Shown in pieces: positions 55,139 through 64,000 of a stretch of DNA of 64,000 nucleotides (the stretch's first letter is position 1; every line of letters starts with the position of its first letter). The DNA comes from Diphasiastrum complanatum. Its lineage: Eukaryota > Streptophyta > Lycopodiopsida > Lycopodiales > Lycopodiaceae. A program made the position numbers and the translations under genes. The stretch is from assembly GCA_029204225.1 (NCBI GenBank), contig CM055110.1, forward strand, positions 16,774,309-16,838,308, read 5' to 3'. The notes under the pieces were generated by a model, which was not told where the DNA came from, made no database searches, and was given only the letters and a program-made list of their open reading frames with translations.

Positions 55139-56443
55139 CTACTTCTCTTCTTTCCTTGCTTGATCTACACTTGTAGGGTCATCCAAAGAGGTTAGGAAAG
55201 CAACATAATTTCCAGAAACTACTTGCTTACCCTGAGCCTTGAAGGTACTTGTCACTTCTCTTGATGTTCTCCTTGGCTTTTGACTTGATGAAGGTCCATC
55301 ATCAACACCATCCAAAGTAGGATCCTTCTCATCAATATCAAGAATGTTAGATCCATCCACACTACCATTAATCATGCTTGAAGACACTTTTGGAATGTTC
55401 CCCTCATAAAAAATGACATGTCTACCAGCAATCACTTTGTTAGTAGAAGGAATGTAAACCTTGTAGGCTTTACTCACCTCACTATATCCAACAAAAATAC
55501 CTCTTCTTGAAGATGGATCCTTCTCGGTCCTATCATCAAGGGTAATGTTGACATAGCATGTGCATCAAAAGGTTCTTAGAAAGTTGACACTCGGCCTCCT
55601 CTTGAATAGCATCTCAAAAGGTGTCTTTCCATCCAAAATAGCACTCGGTCACCTATTGCACAAGAAATTGGCACAGTAGCACTCACTTGCAAAGTGTCCT
55701 TTGATGCCACAATAGAAGCACTTGAGCTTTGATCTATCCTTCTTTTTGCCACTTGAAGAAGCATCCACTTGATCTTGCCCTTTAGACCACTTGCTTTTGG
55801 TTTTGCCCTTGAATTTGCCCTTTGTGAACATAGCATCCTCTTGAAGTGTCGATGTAGATCCACCTCTTGCTTGAAGCCCATATTCCTCATTGATCAAGAT
55901 CTCTTGAAGATCCATCAAACTTGGCAAAGTCTTTTGAATAGCAATACTTTGAACAATGTTATCATGAGCATCCAACAAGCCATTAAGAATCACTTGAATA
56001 AGCTCTCCTTCCTTAATGCTTTCATCTATGCAAGCTAACTCATCATTCAATGCTTTCATTCTCAAAAAAAAAGTACTTGGACTTTCTTCATTCTTTTGCA
56101 AACAAGAAAAGATTTGCCTTCTTAGAGTCAACACTCTAGAAGTAGACTTGGATTCATAAAGCTTCTTCAATGAGTTCCAAGCTTCCAAAGATGATGTGCA
56201 CTTACCAACTTCCTTGAGAAGTTCATTGGTAACATTCATCTTTATCATGTGTAGAGACTTCTTGGCCCTCTTGTCATACCTCATTTGGTCTTGTTGTGTT
56301 GCTGGTCTCTCCTCCAAACCTACAACAATATCCAAAACATCATTCATCTCAAGAACTGACTCCATCCTCACTTTTCACAATGAATAGTTACTTGAGGTAA
56401 GCCTATCATTGGCTTCCAACATGACTCCAATTGAGGTTGCCAT
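55139..56443 (-). pseudogene. Copia-9 gag fused by deletion to the integrase tail
   Basis: Gag starts MATSIGVMLEANDRLTSSNY at 56443, with a TGA replacing the conserved Trp codon near 56376. It continues through a capsid region nearly identical to Copia-1 (MIKMNVTNELLKEVGKCTSS) and a knuckle CFYCGIKGHFASEC near 55690. At about 55680 it jumps directly to YCANFLCNR of the integrase C-terminal region, deleting protease and the DDE core. The tail (RRGIFVGYSEVSKAYKVYIP) runs to EEK-TAG near 55139. Confidence 0.85.
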
Positions 56444-57029
56444 GTAGAAATGACCTGATATTCTCTTTCAACCTGTTTTAATGCACAAAGCACTCCTTCG
56501 AACAACAAATGCTTTCAAAAGAAATCACCAAGCTTTGAAACTATCTCAAAAATTCTCTTCTAGCACTTATACCAAGCAAATCAACACATAGAATCATGGA
56601 ATCTTGATCAACCCATGATCTATCCTCAATCTAATGACTTTTGCCACTTCCTAAGATTGAAACACAATAAAATGAAGTCCAGAAATCTCACTATCTAGAT
56701 ATCCAATCAAAATTATGGTTTTGACAAAATCACAAAAAATTGACTATTCCAAATCTACATGCAAATGTTGAAAATTTGATATGCAATCTATTAGCCACCA
56801 CTTAGACTGATCCAATGATTCACAAATAGGCCAAATCCAGTATATGAATTTAAAAATTGGAATTGATCAGGTTTATAAACCTATATAGGATTTTGATCTA
56901 CAAAAGATCCAATCTACAAAAGCAAAAAACTCAATTTTGGTGTAGAATCCTCTCTAGCATGCTCTAGACTTGATATCTTCACCAAATCATTGATAGATCT
57001 GATTTCATCCTTCATAACCTAAAACACAA

Positions 57030-57041
57030 GCTCTGATACCA
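57030..57041 (-). other. Copia-9 primer binding site
   Basis: GCTCTGATACCA on the plus strand is the exact complement of the iMet-complementary site, abutting the LTR end at 57042. Confidence 0.93.
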
Positions 57042-57679
57042 TGTGAAAGATTTCAGATCCTTAAGATTCAATCTATTTAAATGATCTTTGGTTAGAAAGA
57101 GAAATACACTACCAATCTCACCAATGTAGAAAAACCAGCATCTACACACAAAATGAGATGCAAACACTAATAGAACTTGATCAAACTTGAATGAAATTAT
57201 AAAGTACTGTTGCTGTCCATACAAAACCAGCAAGCTACTATATTTTACACGTGTGGATCCGAAAGTAGCAATAAATGATCATTCTACACATAAAATTGCA
57301 AGCAATCACCAAGATAGTGCACCAATGGATAGTAGAACCCAAGAGAACCATGTATAAGCATGAAATGAGATAGAGAAGAGAGAAGATTGCTCTCTCCACG
57401 AGTTACATCCTTTTATAACAGGTCCAAACCCTATTTGGCCACTTGGTTTTCCCACCAAAATGCTAACCCTACTACTTTTGGGTCTAGATTCAATATGCCC
57501 AACTATTCAAATTTGAATCTACTCAAACTCGCATTCTAACTTTTCCACACTTTCAGAAAGCGTTTATTCAAATGACATTTAGACTAATGAACTTTGAAAA
57601 GTCAATCTTTAAGTCTAAAACAAGTTTCGGCCTCAATATGCCAGATATGGAAATATAGCAACTAGTTGAATCTTTCACA
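57042..57679 (-). repeat. Copia-9 5' LTR (638 bp)
   Basis: On the minus strand it starts TGTGAAAGATTCAACTAG and ends CTTTCACA. A variant CCACACGTGTAAAA near 57245 corresponds to the LTR palindrome. It is similar to the 3' LTR except for small indels. Confidence 0.92.
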
Positions 57680-57945
57680 CTGTCAACCCATAGGGAATGT
57701 TGACGTGGATGAGGGCATCACAAATGCTCTCACTTTGCTTTATAAGGGAAGTGTCTTTCTCTCACTTGGCAAATTTTGGGAAGTGGCTGGGAATGTTTCT
57801 TGTTCAAAGTAGATGACCTTCGACATTTTTTCTCTCTCTTCGAGATTTTGCAAAAAAGGCAAATGTGCCCTTAAAAGGCAAAGGTGTCTGTAAAATAGTT
57901 TAACTCATGAAAATAGATGAACTTTGGGAATTTTCTCTCTCTTCG

Positions 57946-58155
57946 CGAACATTTTGCGAATAAAATCAAAGGTGTTAAAAGATATTTGAACTTTTGAACT
58001 GTCGCGAACATTTTGCGAAAAAGTCAGGGGTGTTTAAAATAGTTGAACTTTTGAACTGTCGCAAAACTGTCATGAACATTTCACGAAAAAGTTGAGGGTG
58101 TTTAAAATAGTTGAACATTTGAATTGTCGCAAAACTTTCATGAACATTTTGTGAA
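57946..58155. repeat. Tandem repeat of about 58-68 bp, three and a half units
   Basis: Units start at about 57946, 58004, 58073 and 58141 with GCGAACATTTTGCGAA-type sequence, followed by GGTGTTTAAAATAGTTGAAC and TTTGAACTGTCGC. Confidence 0.8.
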
Positions 58156-58482
58156 TCTGTCTCGAAAGTAATGTATTTCTACAGACTTGTTCTAAATGCA
58201 AGTTTGCGGAAGCCCTTGACGATGGCCAAGTCTTCAATGACTTCAAGTTATTAAACTTACCATCTGAACTCGAAATTATGACAGGATTGGTTACCCTTTG
58301 CTGGATATCAGCTGGAAGCCCGTTGTAGACGTTCTTCAAATAAGTTGGCTCTCTGAGTTTGTGATTCCAAGGAGACAACAATGGGCCTAATTTCCAACAA
58401 GTGTTTGTCTACACTCTGGAGGATTGTAGATATGATCTAGCAGGCAGTAGCCAGCGGACAGAATTGAATTCCATCCGGATTG
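58156..58482. other. Unclassified stretch including the second copy of a shared repeat
   Basis: A minus-strand frame (58381-58070) contains WNHKLREPTYLKNVYNGLPA but no family was recognised. From 58408 the sequence matches the repeat at 13066-13158. Confidence 0.4.
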
Positions 58483-58990
58483 TTCTCAATAGAGTTCAAG
58501 TTTGAGAACAAAGGCAAATGGTCCAAAAATCAAGATCAAGGTGAGCCATGTTCTTTTGTTGGTGAGAAGAAAAATAGGTCAAAGCTAAAGTGTTTCTATT
58601 GTAGAGTCAAAGGACACTTTGCTTGTGATTGTTTTAAAAAGAAGAGAGAGCAAGGAGAGAAGCTTCATTTCTTTGGTGACTTATGAAAGAGAGGAGAAGG
58701 TCATCAACATGGCCAATTGTGGTGAAGGTGTTATCAAAGGCATTGATACTATTTCTATTTTTTCTCTCATCTACATAATAGAAAATCAAGATTCGAGATT
58801 TTATTTTTCATTCCTTCCATTACTAAGAATGTTCTTAGTGTATGTCAAATGGTTGAAAAAGGGCTTGAAGTGAAATTTGTTGGTGGTTTTTGCTTGATAA
58901 AAAAGAATGGGACCTTGAATGCCACGGGCAGAGACAAGGTGAGCTCTACAAACTTGATGGATGTGTTATTTCTAACCATGGTGGTTTGAA
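58483..58990 (+). pseudogene. Copia-10: gag knuckle and protease-downstream scrap
   Basis: It encodes GKWSKNQDQGEPCSF and the knuckle CFYCRVKGHFACDC, very close to Copia-1. An internal deletion removes DSGATSHM. It continues with GEGVIKGIDTISI and, in another frame, SFIPSITKNVLSVCQMVEKG. It ends near 58990. Confidence 0.8.
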
Positions 58991-59329
58991 GGACATGAGC
59001 TGGTGGTTACCAATAGAATCACTAACAACATTTACATCTAGTTTGCATTGATTTTGGAAACAGTACCAACCAACGCTGTTTCTATATTTTTAAATTAACA
59101 CACCTCTTTAAACGCATCATAACAAATAATTAACATCACAAACTTTGGTATACTCTTCACAAATGTATGAGTAAATACACTCTGATTGCCCAAAGATTTG
59201 TAAGGTATTATAAACATAATCGCATCAAGTGATGTGTAGATTAACAATTAAGAGAATTTTGAAAGACGTAACAAATGAGACCACAATATCTTACCTGGCA
59301 CAAGACTCAAGTTCAATAAAATATATAGG

Positions 59330-60110
59330 AATTGATATGTCAACTATCTGACACGCTCTGTGACATGCAAGACCTTCTTGATAGCTGCCTTATACAATTG
59401 AGGATCTAGAGTATGCATTCAAGAACAGGCAAACCCATGTCATTTGCAAATTTTTGTGCTCTACCACCAGCGTAGAATACTTTTGTGCAAGTGTAAACTG
59501 ACACAAGGTTTTGAAAACATGTTTTCAGTTTTGATTATCACATCCTTTTCTTCGTTTAAATCGTTTGCGACCATTTTAAACTCAAAACTTGCTAATGGCT
59601 ACTGTGGATCACTCATCTTTTACAAGACAACACTAGCGATGGGAAATCTCACCTTCTTTACTTCCTCAAATATATTATGGTGATTTCTTGGGGCATATAT
59701 GGAACATTTTTTTGCCCTCAAATCTTGTGCAATGAACTATGTTCAGTAGATGTCCCCGACGACATATCTATAACAAAGTAGTCAAGGTTGCCCCAACAGA
59801 CATCCTTCAAAAACTTCTTGATTAGGCCACTTTTGCTCGACATCTCCAAATGATGGCTTTATCGAGATCCAACAACATAAATCCAATAGGCATTACACCT
59901 GAATTATCCTTCAGGTAGACTGGCGCCCAACCCAGATTACTTTGGTGAATTTTTTAGCCTTCAAGGCCTAACATTTTGGGAAATACTAGTTCCACAAATG
60001 TCAATGTCTAACAAGCCCACTTGCTTGCCAAGGCAAATGAAAGTTGTGCTGCAACAATGCTATTTCCCACTACACCCTTTCCTAAAAGCACTAGTATTTT
60101 GTGATTTATA
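59330..60110 (-). pseudogene. Processed NBP35/NUBP-like P-loop ATPase pseudogene
   Basis: On the minus strand, similarity to the cytosolic Fe-S scaffold ATPase NBP35 runs without introns. A mutated Walker A, LLGKGVVGNSIVAAQLSFAL (family GKGGVGKS), lies near 60090. Then come DIDICGTSI, SGVMPIGFMLLDLDKAIIWR, IKKFLKDVCWGNLDYFVIDM, GTSTEH, TPQEI-like residues, and YAGGRAQKFANDMGLPVL near 59450. Frameshifts and stops fall between almost every block. Length and order match the region from the P-loop to near the C-terminus. The absence of introns points to a retrocopy. The family loads Fe-S clusters in the cytosol; this copy cannot be functional. Confidence 0.72.
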
Positions 60111-60150
60111 CTGAATAGGCGACTGAAGCAAAAGAACATAGGCAACTGAA

Positions 60151-60314
60151 GCAAAAGATGGAGGGAGTATCTATAAGGATGTGGAACATCTTCTCTACAA
60201 CTAGCAGAAGATGTTCAACATCCTTATATATCCTCCCTCCATCTTTTGCTGTTCATAGGCAACTGAAGCAAAAGATGGAGGGAGGATATCTAAGGATGTT
60301 GAACATCTTCTGCT
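60151..60314. repeat. Three-armed inverted/direct repeat
   Basis: An arm of about 45 bp (GCAAAAGATGGAGGGAG ... AACATCTTCT) at 60151-60194 is inverted at 60203-60249 and repeated again in the first orientation at 60268-60314. The first two arms form a long hairpin with a loop of fewer than 10 bases. Confidence 0.85.
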
Positions 60315-60619
60315 ACAACCAGCAGAATGAAACATAGAAAAGTACATGTGTTCTTAGGAAGTTAAATAGGAAAATAAGACTGCACATAAGATGGAAATAT
60401 TAAAAACAACACTATTCCCATTAAGGGATCAACAATATTTGAGTAATTTCTGTATTGTAGACACAAAAATGAGCTGCTAGCATCTATTGACAGCCGTGTT
60501 GTAAAGAACATGTTATTGCATAACCATGATCTAGCCCCTAGATGCGCTAATTAAATTCATTTCCAAGAAGCCATAGAAATAATTCAATTCCTTTAAAGCA
60601 ATGATTACTTCTTCATTCT

Positions 60620-61300
60620 CAGCTTAAATCGCCTTACCCATTGCCCAGAGAGCAATTTTTTTTGCATTGCCCTGGCCCGAGTAGGGTCTACGAGAGGTAG
60701 GACTTTTGATCAAGGCAGTGCATGCCTGATTCGTTGCTCTAGGTTGAGCCAAGCAATGCAAAAAACAATTCAACATTGCACCTTGTTGATGGCTGACAAT
60801 TAGCAAGCTACAAGCCTTCACATCCGTTATACTACAAGCCTACTAATCGATTGCTATGGCTTGAGCAAAGCAATGCAAAAAAAAATCAAGTTTGCAGCCC
60901 TCTGATCACCGTTAGCTTAAAAGAAAATTCAAGTTTGCATCTTGCTGATCATCAGCGATCAGCACAACACAAGTTTATTGATCCATTAGGGTGCAAGTGT
61001 TCTGATGCATTGCAGATCGATTGCCATGGCTTGAGCAATGCAATGCAAAAGAAATTCAAGTTTGCAGCCCGCTGATCACTGTTAGGTTACAAGCAGACTA
61101 ATGTATTGCCCTAGCCTGAGCCATGCAAAGCAAAAAAATTCAAGTTTGCACCTTGTTGATCGTTGACGATCGATACACTACAAGCCTGTTGATCCATTAG
61201 GGTGCAAGTGTACTGATGCGTTGCAATTTTTTTGCCACTTAAGCAAAAGGAATTGCCATCATCTTGGCTTGAGCCAAGGGCCAGGGCAATGCAACTACCT
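60620..61300. repeat. Degenerate tandem repeat array
   Basis: Blocks containing CTTGAGCAAAGCAATGCAAA, ATTCAAGTTTGCA, TGCTGATCA and GATCCATTAGGGTGCAAGTG recur with a period of roughly 170-190 bp (for example near 60860, 61030 and 61115). There is no credible coding frame. Confidence 0.7.
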
Positions 61301-61524
61301 TGCAAGGAGTGATAAGGGCAACACCTTGCCTTTGCAATGAGGGGGAGCCCTAATACTCTAAGGCATGGGGCCACATGTGTTGGGTGTTTGGCCCCGGCCC
61401 AGTGGTTGGGCGCCACTTGGCGTTAGTGTAGCGCATGTATCCCAAAGGGAGCTGGGAACCACGACTTAGCTTCCCAACCTTCAACTCTTGCCATCCAAAC
61501 CCACTTGACATACAAGCAGCCAAC

Positions 61525-62020
61525 TCGCCAACAACGATCAGACTTAACCAACTTGAAGTTCCAAAAACCAACATTGAGATCCAACCTGGCGCCATGCCAG
61601 ATCAGGGGTCCCGATGTGGGTGACTTCCCTCCAAGCAAGCCGCCCGACATACATCAAACTTAACCAACTCGAAGCTTCGTTACAAACGAGTAACATCCAT
61701 TCCAAGCAAGCGGTCTGACGTACATCAGACTTAACCAACTGAAAGCTTTGTCACGAGCGCTGGAAGCCAACCTGGCGCCACGCCAGACTGGACAGCCATA
61801 AACAAGTAACTTCCACCCAAGCAAGCCATCTAACTCAGCCGACAGGTTAGAGCCCGTTTCCCAAGAGCTTAACCCATTCACGTTCATGCAAGGAACACTC
61901 AGAACCACAAGCCGCGACAGACATGGAGACAACCAGTTTTTGGACCAAATGGTCCCGACAGCATACCGCTGGCGCCACGGACCGAATGGTCCCGACGGCA
62001 TACCGCTGGCGTCCCGGGAT
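61525..62020. repeat. GC-richer repeats, possibly part of a gypsy LTR
   Basis: CAGACTTAACCAACT.GAAG occurs near 61549, 61655 and 61727. CCAACCTGGCGCCA.GCCAGA occurs near 61580 and 61766. A 42-bp unit (GGACC.AATGGTCCCGAC.GC onward) is repeated at about 61936 and 61978. Frames here repeat accordingly and are not taken as genes. Confidence 0.55.
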
Positions 62021-62399
62021 ACGACCCTCAACTATGTGCCAACTTAAAAATTTTGAAAGCGTCCTTATAACTGGCGCTTTTACCGAACACTGAAACCCAG
62101 AAGGTAATCAAAGTCAGTTTGAGGACTTTATTGATAAATCTGAGAAGGTTACATTTCAAGTGTGTGACCGATCCTAGTCTCCAGGGGGCTAGCATGCCAA
62201 GGCGAGAGCCATGACAACATTCCATCAAAGGAGGCTTGGTTGGAGCTCGCCTTGAGTCGCAACCCGCACTCCCCTATAGTATTGGTGTGATTCGGCACCC
62301 CCCCCTCATACCAAGCACTCTACCCAAGCTGGTAAAGCACATTTTTCTCTCTCTAAAATTTTCTCTTTCTAGAAAGTCATTTTCTCTCTCTAGATTTTA

Positions 62400-63895
62400 T
62401 TGATCCCCAGGCTTCCTTTAATCATGCCTAGATCGTGTGAGGTGATTGCACATCGATCTGAGCTCTCTGGACTCCGCTAGAACCGATCAAAAATTTTCAG
62501 CCATAGGAACTTGGCGCCGGCTGGATTCTGGTCACAGTGGCGTCGGGAGCGGTGCCGGCGCCGTTGGCGCCGGGAACAGCAGGGTTGCTGCTGGCACAGG
62601 GGACATAGCTGGCACCAGTGGCGCCGGAAGTAAAGCTTGTAAAGGTAGCTTTACAACATCCACCCCACCTTTATAAAATCTAATGTCCTCATCAGATATC
62701 AGATTAAAATAAAGGTGTCTCCAAATTAAAATAGCAATACATTTAAGCTACTTGGCACAATACTCAATTTACTGGCCACTTTTTATTAACATTGAAGCTG
62801 GCACACCACAAGTCGGAGGCTCAGCTCTTTGTACTGAAACAGAGGCCTTTCTTTGAAATGTTCGCCCCTGTCGCTTCTGACTTTCGACTTTGGAACTCCT
62901 TTGAGCTCCTGATTTGTCCTTGATGCACTTTGTGTTGAGCTCCCTAAGCTCCAGATTTGATCAGTTCCACACAGGTATCAAGGCTCCCTGAGCCAAAGGA
63001 TTTATCGTTTGATTGCCCACTTTGTGGTCCACTCTGTGCCTTGTTGCTTCTGCACCTTGGTTTCTCTCCTTGTCCCAGCCTGATCTTGATACTTTTCCAT
63101 CTTGGCTCTTTAAGGTAGGCAAAGATTGAGTACTCCGCAATGCACCTCTCACTTAGCTTGAAGTAGCTCTTTGAATCAGCCCAAATGTAACCATTGACCT
63201 CGTGGAAAGCCAAAGGGTCGCACCAGTTTGATCCGCATACGAACTATCTCTTCGCGTTTGTTTGAAGCACCATGTCCGTCGCGCAAAACTTGACTTTCAC
63301 AATTCCATCACTAGGTCAGTTGCCTCACAGTCAAAACAAGAAGTGTACATCGAGCTTGGCTTCAAGTAGCTCTATTTGAATCAGACACATGCACCCAGAG
63401 TTTGCACTAGTCCGAAATCAACGCGAACTGTCCCTTAGCGTCCGTTCGAAATACCAAGTCTCACCTTCGGGGCATTTCTACACCAAGGACCACCATTCAA
63501 TCGACCCCACGGTGTGCCAAGCGGCCCTCAATTGCAAGGAACTCCCTTTTCTCAGTTCCCTCGAGTTCCATTGGGACTGTACCTTAGGTTCCTTGTTTTC
63601 CCCAGTTTAAAATGCCAAGGCCAGTTAACCGTGGCAAGGATATACTATAGAGGCGGCAATGACAACATCCCAGCATGCAACACGAGTGGAGGAGTGGCAA
63701 CATTCTCAATGGTTGCTCCCGTAGCTCACATGTGCTTGGGCCACTCAAAGATAATACCACTCTTCTAGACCAGAGCTATGGAAGGCTACGACAAAATCAT
63801 CCAAGAAATCATAAAACACAATGAAGAGCTAGATGTCGAGCTGGCAAGAATCACTATTCAAATGAAGTGCCATGGGACTAGGGAACCAAGTAGCA
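62400..63895 (+). other. GC-richer non-coding interval, possible gypsy internal region
   Basis: TTGGCGCCGG and GTTGGCGCCGGGAAC near 62510-62575 resemble primer-site sequences used by some plant gypsy elements, but no LTR pair confirms this. A segment near 63145-63300 recurs in diverged form near 63345-63475 (CTTCAAGTAGCTCT.TTTGAATCAG). I found no gag or pol. Confidence 0.3.
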
Positions 63896-64000
63896 GCGGG
63901 GGGAGTGTGGGGGTTGGAATACAAGGTCTAAGGGGCATTTTAATGGAGCTCGGGAGAGTTCAGGAAGAGGAGTGCCTTTTAAGGAAGGAACCTATGTACA
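63896..64000 (+). repeat. Possible polypurine tract and start of an LTR at the window edge
   Basis: GCGGGGGGAG (63896-63905) followed by TGTGGGGGTTGG looks like a purine tract and 3' LTR start. The window ends 95 bases later, so this cannot be checked here. Confidence 0.3.

Larger units (their letters stand above)
53544..57679 (-). mobile_element. Copia-9: non-autonomous copia element
   Basis: A minus-strand element with a 5' LTR (57679-57042), an iMet primer site, a leader, gag, a deleted pol and a 3' LTR (54174-53544). Protease, the integrase core and most of RT and RNase H are missing, and an unrelated 201-codon frame occupies the RT position. The 3' LTR lacks its last six bases (TTCACA), so no target duplication can be read. 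Gag, knuckle and polypurine tract closely resemble Copia-1, whereas the LTR is of the Copia-6 type. Confidence 0.88.

Noticed and set aside
57946-58155. Possible CRISPR-like array
   Set aside because: Units are adjacent and diverged without unique spacers of constant length, and the genome is that of a plant.
61111-62228. Several minus-strand frames of 60-120 codons
   Set aside because: They repeat the same residues because the DNA is tandemly repeated; no start, splice or domain support.

Overview
This window reads as nuclear DNA of a land plant with a large, retrotransposon-filled genome. The evidence is one spliced plant-type LRR receptor kinase, many Ty1/copia elements primed by the initiator-Met tRNA site TGGTATCAGAGC, a Ty3/gypsy chromovirus, and long microsatellites. 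The sequence alone does not fix the lineage; a fern, another seed-free plant or a gymnosperm would all fit. I see no tRNA, rRNA or CRISPR locus, and only one clearly intact host gene (48.7-52.7 kb).

Layout. 1-7.9 kb: the 3' part of a chromodomain Ty3/gypsy element, split by a young and apparently intact copia element (Copia-1, 1437-7297) with a 5-bp target duplication. 7.9-14.4 kb: nested, broken gypsy and copia pieces. 14.4-19.6 kb: mostly non-coding repeats, two microsatellites, an inverted repeat and a duplicated copia RT fragment. 19.6-25.7 kb: a complete but non-autonomous copia (Copia-4, 860-bp LTRs, target duplication CCTTC). 25.9-29.2 kb: 5' portions of two more copias. 38.3-40.8 kb: rearranged LTRs. 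42.8-44.4 kb: a copia relic. 44.4-47.5 kb: a field of degenerate repeats. 53.5-57.7 kb: a minus-strand non-autonomous copia (Copia-9). 57.9-64 kb: tandem repeats, a copia scrap, a processed NBP35-like pseudogene, and GC-richer sequence that may be a gypsy LTR and its internal region.

The most unusual block is 29.3-38 kb. On the minus strand, 34812-33031 holds a four-exon gene in which a divergent, CENH3-like histone H3 fold (124 residues) is followed, in the same reading frame and after a single TGA, by a basic linker and a Ulp1-type (C48) cysteine protease domain. Upstream lie three tandem units of about 65 bp and about 15 CACGTG motifs in roughly 480 bp. Further along is a second minus-strand gene with a coiled-coil-like first exon, of unknown family. 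A related copy of that gene, with a conserved intron and a MITE-like insertion, lies at 40.8-42.3 kb. I infer, without proof, that this block is an undescribed DNA transposon or a repeated gene cassette.

The copia elements form an interacting community. Copia-1 could supply protein to relatives such as Copia-9, whose Gag and polypurine tract closely resemble its own although its protease, integrase core and RT are gone. The receptor kinase is a GSO-like leucine-rich-repeat kinase expected to sense a peptide ligand at the plasma membrane; a tandem duplication lies in its upstream region.
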